Source of the DNA: Echinostoma caproni
Lineage: Eukaryota > Platyhelminthes > Trematoda > Plagiorchiida > Echinostomatidae
NCBI GenBank assembly: GCA_900618425.1
Contig: UZAN01054728.1
Coordinates: 1 to 12,535 of the forward strand
DNA length: 12,535 bases
Direction of reading: 5' to 3'
This document shows, piece by piece, positions 1 through 12,535 of the stretch (its first letter is position 1; every line of letters starts with the position of its first letter). Below the pieces are notes generated by a model. That model was not told the DNA's origin. It worked only from the letters and a program-made list of their open reading frames with translations, and did no database searches. A program made the translations under genes and the position numbers.

Positions 1-302
1 GTGACTGGGCGCTTGGGTCGAAAAACAGGCTTTGCATCCGGACGGAGGCACAGATAAGCTTGGATCTTAAAGCAACACCCCCAAGCCATCGTGGAACACT
101 GATGAAAACTTCTCCTTGAGGGTTGCAGTCAGATTTGCAGACAAGTGTTCGGTAGACGACGCACTTTCTGTGTGCATAGACACGTTAACAGACGCTGTTC
201 AGAGGCACATCCAAAAGACTGAACTTCTCAATCCAATCGAGACCCATCAATTTAAACAGGGTCTGTTGGTAAAGTAACAGGTTCCTTTAATCTGCATGCT
301 GT
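1..302 (-). pseudogene. Ty3/gypsy pol fragment (protease end to start of reverse transcriptase)
   Basis: Read on the minus strand, this stretch matches the linker between protease and reverse transcriptase of Ty3/gypsy elements, but only across three frames. From about 290 downward there is CYFTNRPCLN; after a shift, DWIEKFSLLDVPLNSVC; after a second shift, a Lys/Ser-rich linker with LKEKFSSVF; after a third, RPDAKPVFRPKRPV, which is the usual lead into the RT domain. In intact elements this polyprotein supplies aspartic protease, RT, RNase H and integrase. Here it is broken by at least three frameshifts and a stop, and it runs off the window edge. The zinc-knuckle end of gag and most of the protease are missing between this piece and the gag remnant next to it. 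The family assignment is from remembered motifs; no search was run. Confidence 0.75.
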
Positions 303-998
303 AGCCGGACCGCGTTGCTCAACGATGGCTGAGTCATGTTCGAGGATCTCGATCTGCTGGCATTAGTCTGTTAATGTCTGCAAATTGATATTAGGGTCTT
401 GCTCGATGCGTCGCGGGAAGACTGAAGTGCACACACAAATATCAGGCATTTAAACTGCTCATCAGTCAGTGAACGCAACTTGAATTTCTCGCATTCCCGG
501 TTCACAATGCTGGCTAGTGTCAAACAGTCATCTGTATCATTTTTTCACCAACTTGAGGCAGTGATATCGGATACTGAACAAAGCCGGCTTTTCACCATAA
601 GTGTCTGAAAGTTGTTCAACTGTTTCTTCGAAAGTGAAATCACGTCAACTTTTGGGCAAGATTATGTCTGTGTAACGATCATGCTCTTTGGTTCCCAGCT
701 TTCGGAGCAATAATGGCACCTTCCATCCATCATCAGCATCTGCAAATTCAAATCGGAATACATCTATCCAACGTTTGAACCAGGAAGCAAATGTAGTTCC
801 CGCATCGGGGTGGTACAGGAATTCAGTGATGCTTGCGGCAACAGTGTCCATAGATGTCGACTGTTTAACCGGTTTTGCTGGATTGAGATGTGGGCTGAGA
901 CGTTGTAACATGGTCTCCATCCTCCTTAGGTGCGCGGCCTCGAATTGTGCCTGTTGCTGGTTGAGAATTGCTTGTAACTGCTTCGGCGTGATCGACAT
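303..998 (-). pseudogene. Ty3/gypsy gag pseudogene (CsRn1-like)
   Basis: This is a minus-strand gag relic of an LTR retrotransposon; gag forms the particle that packages element RNA. The likely start is the ATG at 998-996, giving MSITPKQLQAIL, a Gln-rich coil. It is followed by a capsid-type core with ASWFKRW, WKVPLLLRKLG and EHDRYTDIILPKS, motifs I recognise from helminth and insect gypsy gags. An in-frame TGA follows at about 645. The same frame then continues with FEETVEQL and YHCLKLVKK. A shift occurs at the T-run around 540-545, after which NRECEKFKLRSLTDEQFK and FVCALQSSRD are readable. A second shift leads to EQDPNINLQTLTD and another stop. No CCHC zinc knuckle is seen before the pol fragment, so the C-terminal part is deleted. 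It is not translatable as an intact protein. CsRn1-type is my best guess for the clade. Confidence 0.8.
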
Positions 999-1012
999 TG
1001 TGGATCCGTAAA

Positions 1013-1026
1013 TTTTCCCGTCGCCA
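1013..1026 (-). other. possible primer-binding site of the gypsy relic
   Basis: On the minus strand the sequence TGGCGACGGG follows directly after the LTR-like end and lies 15 bases before the gag ATG. Primer-binding sites start with TGG because they pair with the CCA end of a tRNA. The position is right, but the match to any particular tRNA (Trp is used by CsRn1) is imperfect and was not checked. Confidence 0.4.
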
Positions 1027-1075
1027 GTTGTTGTGTTTGGTCTAGGGGTACGAATGACACGAGCGACTCTTGCTT
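1027..1075 (-). repeat. 3' end of an LTR, truncated at a single N
   Basis: The 40 bases at 1036-1075 recur inverted at 1177-1216 with two mismatches. On the minus strand they lie immediately before the possible primer-binding site and gag, which is where the end of a 5' LTR belongs. The copy stops one base before the N at 1076, so the rest of the LTR is either missing or lost in an assembly joint. Its outer part reads CCAAACACAACAAC on the minus strand. The assignment as LTR is inferred from position and repetition. Confidence 0.55.
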
Positions 1076-1176
1076 NATTAGTTCTATATTTTTTTGACAT
1101 ATCGATAACTTATCGAGGAATACACGCTAACTGTGGTCAAAACCTGTGTTCTCTCTCCGCGTTGTCGTTGGGGGTT

Positions 1177-1216
1177 AAGCAAGAGTCGCTCGTGTCATTC
1201 GTACGCTTAGACCAAA
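1177..1216 (+). repeat. second copy of the LTR end, opposite orientation
   Basis: This 40-base stretch is the reverse complement of 1036-1075 with 38 of 40 positions matching. Bases before it, from about 1095, could be more of the same LTR because they lead into it without a break. No gag or primer-binding site follows on the plus strand, so it may be a solo LTR end or a fragment. Together with the first copy it could form a long hairpin with a loop of about 101 bases. Confidence 0.55.
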
Positions 1217-1227
1217 TACAAGTAATA

Positions 1228-1407
1228 GAGGGTCGACACTTGCAACAAGCTCGCAAATATGTGTATATTCAGCATCAGAAACGGTCTGATCAGCTGCCCG
1301 GTGTCCGTGTGGGTGGTATTTTGGCGTTCCACCTGTGAGGCCCAGGGTTCGATCCCCAGTCGGGTCGATGGATTTGCACTGCGGACAAGACCCAACCAGG
1401 TTGAAAC
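1228..1407 (+). repeat. tRNA-like interspersed repeat, copy 1 (SINE-like), cut at N 1408
   Basis: The core at 1283-1407 matches 1625-1749 at 123 of 125 positions, and a weaker match extends about 55 bases upstream. A pol III box B-like sequence GGTTCGATCCC lies at 1346-1356. The box A region (TGTCCGTGTGGG) is degenerate in this copy but perfect in the third copy. The element ends abruptly at the N. Open reading frames of about 100-200 codons in this region on both strands are translations of the repeat, not genes. Confidence 0.65.
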
Positions 1408-1550
1408 NTGCGAGCGTGCGTGTGGCCTGACTCGGAGGCGTGCGCGATCGGACGGGTTTCTTAGGCTCCGTCCTAACATTACTCTCATGCAACAAAGCCA
1501 GGTTGTGAAAGCTTCCAACCGAGGCATAAATCTGGGGACTAGTGCTGAGA

Positions 1551-1785
1551 CGAGCGAGGACCGGTACTCGCAACATGCTCGCAAAGATGAGTTTGCTATA
1601 TCGCGTATATTCAAAATCAGAAGCGGTCTGATCAGCTGCCCGGTGTCCGTGTGGGTGGTATTTTAGCGTTCCACCTGTGATGCCCAGGGTTCGATCCCCA
1701 GTCGGGTCGATGGATTTGCACTGCGGACAAGACCCAACCAGGTTGAAACAGCTATGCCGTGCTCCCCAGATTTTCAGCTCACACC
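1551..1785 (+). repeat. tRNA-like interspersed repeat, copy 2 (SINE-like), most complete
   Basis: This is the longest copy. It has a 5' part shared with copy 1 (CGCAACATGCTCGCAAA), then the tRNA-like core with box B GGTTCGATCCC at 1688-1698. A 3' part (GAAACAGCTATGCCGTG to AGATTTTC) is shared with the minus-strand copy at 5848-6033. Box A is degenerate. No poly(A) tail or clear target-site duplication is visible. A family of short repeats with internal pol III-like boxes fits a tRNA-derived SINE. I do not recognise a named family. Confidence 0.65.
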
Positions 1786-1853
1786 TCATTTACACGACGA
1801 AAATGAGACTGCTCGCCACTCTGGCTTGTTTGAAATGGGCTCTCTGGGACTAC

Positions 1854-1990
1854 TCATATAACAGCAGTATTGACTTACCTTTTTTGCTACCAAAGTCCCC
1901 ATAAATGGGTGAAGAATTCATGTGACTGATGCAGAGGGATCAACTTGACTGACTTGGTTACCTTAATCTCCTGGACGCTATTCGTGTGGA
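1854..1990 (+). repeat. interspersed repeat A, uninterrupted copy (empty site)
   Basis: Bases 1854-1900 recur almost exactly at 2345-2391, and bases 1901-1990 recur with moderate divergence at 3082-3170. In this copy the two halves are continuous, so it represents the state before the non-LTR element inserted into the other copy. The repeat has no recognisable coding content. Its left border is unclear because the second copy begins at the N at 2344. Confidence 0.7.
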
Positions 1991-2343
1991 AGGCCAAATT
2001 CGAAACCGTCACAGCATCCAAAGGTATTTCGATGGATGCAGTTTGAGGTCTTCAAACCGATCCCCGGAAGAGCACCTTCGTTGTCATATCTATAATGCCG
2101 TGTAGAAACTTGCAACAAACCAATTGGCCCTACATGAAACAAACCATTAGCGAGCCCATTTGGGATTATAGCAAAGTTTCTATTATATGAATCAACATAT
2201 TCCCTGACAATAAGTCAATAGAAAATGTGATAGGCACGATATAACGGGAAGAACAAAGGTATTAGAAAGAGGTGTAACGTGAAACAAAGGAATAAGCATT
2301 GAAGCGTAGCCGGTGGATTACGAAACAAATTTCTAGAACAACA
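1991..2343. other. no gene recognised
   Basis: This AT-rich stretch has many stops in all frames and no RNA motif I can support. It separates the uninterrupted repeat A copy from the N at 2344. The first hundred bases could be a more diverged continuation of repeat A. Confidence 0.5.
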
Positions 2344-2344
2344 N

Positions 2345-2391
2345 TCATATAACAGCAGTATTGACTTACCTTTTTTGCTACCAAAGTCCCC
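2345..2391 (+). repeat. interspersed repeat A, left half of the interrupted copy
   Basis: This is nearly identical to 1854-1900. It ends with ACCAAAGTCCCC (2380-2391), which is repeated after the inserted non-LTR element at 3070-3081. It starts immediately after the single N at 2344. Confidence 0.75.
2380..2391 (+). repeat. target-site duplication, left copy
   Basis: ACCAAAGTCCCC here is identical to 3070-3081 on the other side of the non-LTR element. The shared first A may belong to the element tail, so the duplication is 11 or 12 bases. Confidence 0.8.
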
Positions 2392-3069
2392 GGCTGTCTG
2401 TGAAGGGGTCGAGTGTACGCTGCAGCAGTTCGGCCATTCCTGCTCTACGGTACAGAGATTTGGTCTCTACGGGAACAGGATAAAAATAGATTGTCGGTAT
2501 TCGTACCCCGCTGTCTACATCGCATTGCAGAAGTTTGGTGGGGAAACCGGACGGGCAATGCTGAGGTTAGACGTAGAGTTTTAGGCATTCGCGGTCATCC
2601 ACTGGAGCAAGTGATCGACCTCCATAGATTACGCTGGTTGGGGTATGTGTTACGCATGTCAACAGATAGGTTGCCGGGGTGAGCGGTGTTTGCCAAGGCT
2701 GGTAGCGGATGGGAAAAGATCGAGGGTGGTCAAACTAGGATCTGGCATGAGGGTATGAAAACCCTTACCAGGAGAGTAGGTCACATAGGCCCGTTAGGCT
2801 CCCTGGCTGGGGACCTCGGGATGATGGTCATCAATGGTTAGCTTCACTGAGTGATATGGCTGGGTGTCGCAAACAGTGGCGTTCGTACATCCACTCATTA
2901 TTCCCCTTTCATTATTCTATATAAATTTTCCATCTTCCGCTTGAATTTGCTTTCAGCATTCCAATCTTCATTCTGCTCTTTTATCCAAATGTGGCTCCAA
3001 AAGACAGCATCCAAAACCGGCGCACGAAATTGCAGGGCAATGGTTGTAGAAACTGACACTGAAACTGAA
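2392..3069 (+). mobile_element. 5'-truncated non-LTR retrotransposon, copy 1
   Basis: This is the 3' end of a LINE-type element. The translated part shows the extreme C-terminal region after the reverse transcriptase: FLLYGTEIWSLR, then VRRRVLGIRGHPLEQV, HRLRWLGYVLRMSTDRLP, GGQTRIWHEGMKTL, and in another frame PGWGPRDDGHQWL and LSDMAGCRKQWRSYIHSL. A TGA at 2680-2682 and frameshifts near 2410 and 2800 make it a pseudogene. About 150 bases of 3' untranslated sequence follow and end in CTGAAA-type repeats, as in RTE-like elements. A 12-base target-site duplication flanks it. The exact clade (RTE or CR1-like) is uncertain. Confidence 0.85.
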
Positions 3070-3081
3070 ACCAAAGTCCCC
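3070..3081 (+). repeat. target-site duplication, right copy
   Basis: This is identical to 2380-2391. It directly follows the CTGAAA-rich tail of the non-LTR element and is followed by ATAAAAGGG, the continuation of repeat A seen uninterrupted at 1901. Confidence 0.8.
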
Positions 3082-3170
3082 ATAAAAGGGCGTTGAAGTT
3101 ATGTGACGGATGCAGAGGGATGAACCTGATTGATTTGGTTGCCCTAGTCTCCTGAACGCTATTCGCATGA
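3082..3170 (+). repeat. interspersed repeat A, right half of the interrupted copy
   Basis: This aligns to 1901-1990 with scattered substitutions (shared blocks include ATGCAGAGGGAT, TGACTTGGTT-like and CGCTATTCG). The right border is not sharp. It is not coding. Confidence 0.65.
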
Positions 3171-3509
3171 AAGAATTTCTCTCATCCAACCAGACCAAAA
3201 AGGTTACCATCGCGACGAGGTGTGTCTATGAGATCCTCACTGTACTTCCAACATCAGTAACGAATCTACCCTTCGGCCATGAACGACTTCATTGATTTCC
3301 ACACGTCATGCTCTTTGGTAATCCTAAAGTTTGCATGATGTGTGACCCAAAACCAGCAATTATTTCTTTGTCTTGGGAATCCTGGACGCTGCAAGGTCGC
3401 CTGTGTATGAGTGATAATGAAGTTGATATAAGCAACCAATAATTTACAGGTTCCACTGCCGGTTGTAACGTATGTGACCGTCAATAATAACGTTTTTTTT
3501 TCGCTGCAG
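3171..3509. other. no gene recognised; leads into a pyrimidine-rich acceptor
   Basis: No homology or credible reading frame is seen. The last part contains CGTTTTTTTTTCGCTGCAG (3491-3509), a strong 3' splice site pattern for the exon candidate that follows. The N-terminal coding exons of NSUN4 were searched for here by eye without success. Confidence 0.4.
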
Positions 3510-3602
3510 TGTTTGTGTCCGCCTGATCAGTTACGAGACTTGCGCGGTGGTGGTGACCAATTGTGGAAAGCTTTGCACTCTTCTGATGGCGAACCACCAC
3601 TG
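3510..3602 (+). CDS. NSUN4: probable upstream coding exon of the NSUN4-like gene
   Basis: A strong acceptor (a T-run followed by CGCTGCAG) opens a frame reading CLCPPDQLRDLRGGGDQLWK and then ALHSSDGEPPLHG. A stop follows soon after, so the exon must end near GGT|GTCAGT (phase 0) or one step earlier at G|GTGTCA (phase 1). Phase 0 joins the next exon at 3720. Phase 1 would join an alternative acceptor after CTTTTAG inside that exon. This N-terminal region is poorly conserved in NSUN4, so homology does not confirm it. A second frame is also open here, which lowers confidence. Confidence 0.45.
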
Positions 3603-3719
3603 CACGGTGTCAGTTTCTGATCAGGCTTTGCAATAGCAGAGGCCGAGCAACCATACAGTAGAAAGTAAATACCTGTTAGCTTCGGCATCTCTACTCCCCC
3701 TTATCTCCCTGTCGTATAG

Positions 3720-8897
<5,178 letters not shown>

Positions 8898-9003
8898 TCC
8901 GGAACCATTCTGCTTTCATCTTTGTAAAGGGCATGTACATTCACTTATAGACATTATATTTTACTATTACATTCCGTTTTTTTCATTGCGTTTACCTGTA
9001 CGG

Positions 9004-9009
9004 ATTAAA
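9004..9009 (+). terminator. possible poly(A) signal of NSUN4 (ATTAAA)
   Basis: ATTAAA lies about 107 bases after the NSUN4 stop codon and is followed by GT-rich sequence (CTGTTCCGGTT, TGTTTGTC). ATTAAA is the commonest variant of the AATAAA signal. No AATAAA was found between the stop codon and this point. Confidence 0.45.
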
Positions 9010-9209
9010 AAAGACAACTGTTCCGGTTCCAAAGTGATCTGCACAAATGTTTGTCAGGACTCTTACACACTCGCAGCAATACATGTCAAGCGGCGAAGTA
9101 TTCGAAAGAAGTTATTATGATACCGTTCGACATAATCACATTATTGCTTGTGCAGCGTGTAAATATAAAAAAATGTGATCGGAATCTATGAACTACCAAC
9201 TATGCGGTA

Positions 9210-9440
9210 CGTTCCATAGCTTCGGACCAGGTGGTCGCGCCTTGTGCGTTGCATACTCAACGCGCTAAGAATTCCAATCTTTTTCAATCGCGCATACTCA
9301 CCATTTGCGGTCATGTGACACACGTGTGCACACGTGATTAGCAGCCAGTGCATACGCGTGTGAAGTCCAATTCAAGGCGATCGTAATTGGGGAGCGCGTT
9401 CAAATGTTGCGCGCGAGCGCGCTGAGTTTGTGCGAAGCGG
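9210..9440. promoter_or_regulatory. CpG-rich stretch with E-box palindrome, possible promoter
   Basis: This intergenic block contrasts with the AT-rich flanks. It holds many CG dinucleotides, a perfect 16-base palindrome at 9321-9336, a further CATGTG at 9312-9317 and a GCGCGC-GA-GCGCGC inverted repeat at 9409-9422. It lies between the NSUN4 poly(A) candidate and an ATG with good context at 9650. A promoter is a reasonable inference; a repeat fragment is the main alternative. No TATA box is obvious. Confidence 0.35.
9321..9336. promoter_or_regulatory. perfect 16-bp palindrome with two CACGTG E-boxes
   Basis: CACGTGTGCACACGTG equals its own reverse complement. The two CACGTG cores (9321-9326, 9331-9336) are ten bases apart, one helical turn. 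CACGTG is the canonical binding site of bHLH factors of the MYC/MAX/USF/TFE group. Binding is not shown by the sequence. Confidence 0.5.
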
Positions 9441-9649
9441 CGACCACTTGTTCAATTTTAGTTGTGTTTCCTTTTCTATTGCTCATTTTAGTACAATGAA
9501 CGTTAGTATATAGACATAGTGTGCATTTGCGAAAAACGCTGGTCCTAGCGCCTAGAATTCGGGGCTAAGGAAATACAAGAGGCCTCACAAGGATGTGATA
9601 AGCGTTCTAGCAGGTCTGACTGAAGTGAATCTGCTAACGCAGGGTGACA

Positions 9650-9678
9650 ATGGGCGGTTTCGAATCTCAAACTATCTG
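9650..9678 (+). CDS. candidate first coding exon of an unidentified downstream gene
   Basis: ATG at 9650 has an A at -3 and a G at +4 and reads MGGFESQTI, then two bases before a consensus donor CTG|GTAAGTT. An in-frame TAA lies just upstream at 9635. It follows the CpG-rich block by about 200 bases. The phase fits the candidate exon at 11670. Against it: the exon is very short and GGTTTCGAATCTC within it resembles a box B, so this could be a repeat. Confidence 0.2.
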
Positions 9679-9699
9679 GTAAGTTGCCTAGCAATCAGC

Positions 9700-11650
9700 A
9701 CCTTGATGAAGAGTGCATCATTGCAGTCAACCGGTGTGCACAGATGAAAGCCTTTCAGGGAATCCGGTTAAAATAGCGCACGTGTAGTTGGAGTAATTCT
9801 ATATGACTGATTTACCGGTCTCAGATATTCAGACCATCAAGAGCGCCTGGTGCTTCTGAACAATCGAGTGGCCTAATCCAAACTTGATAATCTAAACACA
9901 GTTGCTAGTTACTACACAATCAGATGGTATTGCTCATCATTTGAACTGATAATATCAGTTCGATTCTCAGGTGCTTACGAATTACCAGTTTTGACAAACT
10001 AATGCAAAGAGAATTTNNNNGCACCACTTCCCGATTTAATTGGAGTTTATCGGAGTTTTCTTCGGTGCTGGTTAGTTTGATCCAGGATGTAATGAGAATA
10101 TGATGTTCTCCGTGCCTGCTTTTGTTGAACAGTCAATTTTTCAATCTATTTTCCGGATGACGGAACTGACTAAATAATAAGTTTCTGAGGTGGGGATTGG
10201 ATTGGAGAACACTACCTTCGATACAGTGGCAGCGACATGCAACAACGAGACCATGACCGCCGGAAGTTTCTGGCTCTATACATGGATATCTGAGACGAAA
10301 ATAGTGATTTGTATTATTTCGTAGATAGAAGATTATTAAATGAAATGATCATCATGGAGTAGTTTGTGACTTCACGTGTGAAAAAGTCGCTCAATGCAAT
10401 GGGCTATCTTTCTTCCTGCTATTGTTTCGACTCTTCTCATGACAAAAGTATTCATCGCCTGATGACAACTTAATAGGTAAATTTCGTTCAGTGGTTTGAG
10501 TTATAGTTAATTTAGCGTCACACAAGCGAATAATTATCTGGGCGAGTGTACAGAATTGAATTTCAGCGGCTGAGTGATTCGTGGAAGACGATTGTAGGCT
10601 AGAAGAAAGTTACGATTTGTAATCTGGAGAGAACCAAGTGATTTCACTAACAGCTTAGTGGGTAGATCAACCCGATATCCGGAATACTGTTGACCAGGTA
10701 ATGAAGAAGCAAGGCGACAACGCCGATACATGCGATAGCTGTACACAAGCATCACATTCAAACGTAAGTAACGTCCAATTGGAGTTATCCATCACAGCGT
10801 CCCTAGGCGTAAGTCCTGTTTCCAAAATCGAGTTAGATAGATCATCAGTGTGCGACTGGTAAGGATACTCACCATAATAAACAGATACAGGAATGGGTGG
10901 CCCATGTCAGGCGTAAGGGCGAAGTACAGGGAATTGTACACAAGTGACTGAGGTGAAGTCGAAAACATTCTTTAAATTTGTGTCCTACGGACTAAGCATT
11001 AATTAGAAAATATTCAATTCAGTAACAAAAAAATATATAAAACAAAAACCCTAACTCAAAGAGCAACAACGTCAATCATACAAGGATGTTTGCAGGTTGC
11101 GATCTACAAAAGAAATAGTTGTTTTCTGAAATATTGCCCGGTTGACGGAGCCAGTTTAACTTTACTAAACAATGATACCTGTCATTTGATTAGTGCGAAT
11201 GGATTTCGTTTGCCATAGATACAGACGTTGGATGGTATACACGCACTCCGTCCAACACTTAATGAACTGCAGTCTAATGTTCAGTTTTTTCTTTTGTTCT
11301 TCTCTACTTATTATTCGGGACCGTTTCCCGCTCTCATTTGTCTCGGACATGTGATATATAATGATCAGTTTTCAAACTGGGCCGCCGTTTGGGAAACGAT
11401 ATTCCGGAGCACAGGTGTTCGAAAAATTATTGGCTGTGGGGACAATGGTCAGAAGCTAGTCGCAGTTCTGTTGGGTTACTACTCCGCTTGTCTTGTATTT
11501 CCCTTTTCTGTTCACTCCTGGGCCTGTCCGTACGAGATGTGGGTATTTAGTGGGGCTATAAATATAAGATTTCAAAGTTAACACGGAGACTGATTATCGG
11601 ACTTTACAATTATCTATGGGATTCTAATGACAACTGCCAAATTATGAGCA
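9700..11650. other. long stretch without a recognisable gene
   Basis: The sequence is AT-rich with stops in all frames. It includes a four-base N gap at 10017-10020. Open frames at 10534-10761 (minus) and 11228-11581 (plus) have no recognised motif. If the exon candidates on either side are real, this is their intron. No repeats with partners in this window were found by eye. Confidence 0.4.
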
Positions 11651-11669
11651 TAAATGTTGCTGTGTTTAG

Positions 11670-11810
11670 TGCAGTACTTATGCATTCCGAATATAGTTGT
11701 ACCATTGATGTGGTTGACTTTGCTACCATCTCATCCAGTCGCTGGCCACGTGAATCACAAAAATTCGACCGAGTTCCCGCGTGTTCAGGCACTGCAAAAT
11801 GTTGGAATAG
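11670..11810 (+). CDS. candidate internal coding exon of an unidentified gene
   Basis: The exon lies between acceptor TGTTGCTGTGTTTAG and a strong donor AATAG|GTAAGTT. The open frame is EYSCTIDVVDFATISSSRW followed by PRESQKFDRVP and ACSGTAKCWN. The composition looks like protein and is less AT-rich than the flanks. It would take one base from the previous codon, matching the phase of the 9650-9678 exon. It would leave two bases, which also fits an acceptor at AATTCTAG (11982) with an open frame after it. Other frames are open too, and I do not recognise the peptide. Confidence 0.3.
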
Positions 11811-12516
11811 GTAAGTTAATTTCGAATGAAAATGTTTTGTTTTCCCTGAACTTTGTCGGTTTCAGGGTTTATTTTAATCAAGTGACCTAACAGAAAAGTT
11901 ATAGAGTGCACAGAAATCGTCCATTTCAGAGGTTGTTTATATGAATATTCACGATCCAGAAATTCGGTAAACTCAATTCTAGAGGAGGTATTGAAGTCCA
12001 CTGTTCGTCAAAAGTGCTCCAGCCCCTAATAAATAATGGTAACGTGGCTGAACAAAAACACTTCAGAATATTAATCTAATCAAACCTAACTGCACTGGAT
12101 ACTGCCTAAAGTTTCATGAGCGTAAGCCATGAGATTTTTAATGAAGTTGGAACAGATGTGTACTTTTTATAGTTCGACACCCACTTTTCTCTGTTTTGTT
12201 TTGACTTCCCGAGATGCTCACAAAAGTCGAGTAACTGATTTATACAACGAATTCAATACGGCCTCTATGCTATAGATATGGAGTTTAAATCTTAAATGGA
12301 ATGGTGGACATACACCTCTGGTGCACTCCAGTCTAGTGCTTTCCGAATATACGCTTGATTGGATAAGCTCAGAATTATGATTGCATATGAATTCTAAAAG
12401 ATGGTTCATCCCAACAAAAGATGCATATCGCCCACCACTACTTGCGAATAGTTGTGAATTGAAGTTGGGCAATTATATCTGTGTTCAGCATCTTCGTACT
12501 TCCTTTTAACCCAGCT
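11811..12516. other. no gene recognised
   Basis: This is AT-rich sequence. A weak acceptor at 11982 (CAATTCTAG) is followed by about 30 open codons (GGIEVHCSSKVLQPLI), which could continue the candidate gene but could also be chance. The minus-strand frame at 12218-12472 has no recognised motif. Confidence 0.35.
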
Positions 12517-12535
12517 CATCATCATCATCATCATC
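12517..12535 (+). repeat. (ATC)n microsatellite, cut by the window edge
   Basis: CATCATCATCATCATCATC gives just over six ATC units to the last base. The true length is unknown because the window ends inside it. Confidence 0.9.

Noticed and set aside
688..1011. Plus-strand open frame of 107 codons
   Set aside because: It lies antisense to the recognisable gag remnant and has no motif of its own.
1175..1789. Minus-strand open frame of about 200 codons with an internal near-duplicate segment, and its overlapping frames on both strands
   Set aside because: It is a translation through two copies of the tRNA-like repeat and an N. The internal peptide repeat is simply the DNA repeat, so it is not a gene.
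9129..9179. ATCACATT / AATGTGAT inverted pair as a terminator-like hairpin
   Set aside because: The arms are only eight bases with a loop of over 30, and hairpin terminators are not expected in this kind of genome.
10534..10761. Minus-strand open frame of 75 codons
   Set aside because: No start context, splice sites or familiar motif; the length is within chance expectation for this much sequence.
11054..11070. CCCTAACTC resembling a telomere-type repeat
   Set aside because: There is only one partial unit and no tandem array.
11228..11581. Plus-strand open frame of 117 codons rich in aromatic residues
   Set aside because: The first half reflects T-rich sequence, no domain is recognised, and no splice sites frame it convincingly. 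It is kept as a weak possibility only.

Overview
The window looks like nuclear DNA from a flatworm, most likely a digenean trematode. This rests on (1) a spliced gene with GT-AG introns of about 1-2 kb; (2) a Ty3/gypsy relic whose gag resembles helminth elements of the CsRn1 type; (3) two copies of the 3' end of a non-LTR retrotransposon of a kind common in flukes; and (4) short repeats carrying tRNA-like pol III boxes. The species cannot be named from the sequence. No operon, CRISPR array or prokaryotic feature is visible.

Layout. Positions 1-1030 (minus strand): a decayed Ty3/gypsy element with a pol fragment, a stop- and frameshift-damaged gag, a possible primer-binding site and an LTR end. 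Positions 1030-2350: repeat fragments (an inverted pair of LTR ends and two near-identical tRNA-like repeat copies) interrupted by single-N joints. Positions 2345-3170: an older repeat split by a 5'-truncated non-LTR retrotransposon with a visible target-site duplication; the unsplit relative of that repeat lies at 1854-1990. Positions 3510-8897 (plus strand): the one confident host gene, an NSUN4-type mitochondrial rRNA m5C methyltransferase. Four exons with matching phases (3720-4029, 5048-5179, 7097-7412, 8579-8897) carry the SAM-binding motif and both active-site cysteines. A further upstream exon at 3510-3602 is likely. The true 5' end was not found. Its introns hold a second non-LTR copy, a third copy of the tRNA-like repeat, a separate tRNA-like element, paired hairpins and a possible alternative terminal exon.

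Positions 9000-9480: a possible poly(A) signal for NSUN4, then a CpG-rich stretch with a perfect 16-bp palindrome containing two CACGTG boxes, which could be a promoter. Positions 9650-12535 have no recognisable gene. Two phase-compatible exon candidates (9650-9678 and 11670-11810) could be the start of a downstream plus-strand gene, but that is speculative.

I see no convincing new biological system. The most informative observations are the retrotransposon insertion with its paralogous empty site, the tRNA-like repeat family, the repeat ends that coincide with single-N joints, and the possible promoter and first exon after NSUN4.
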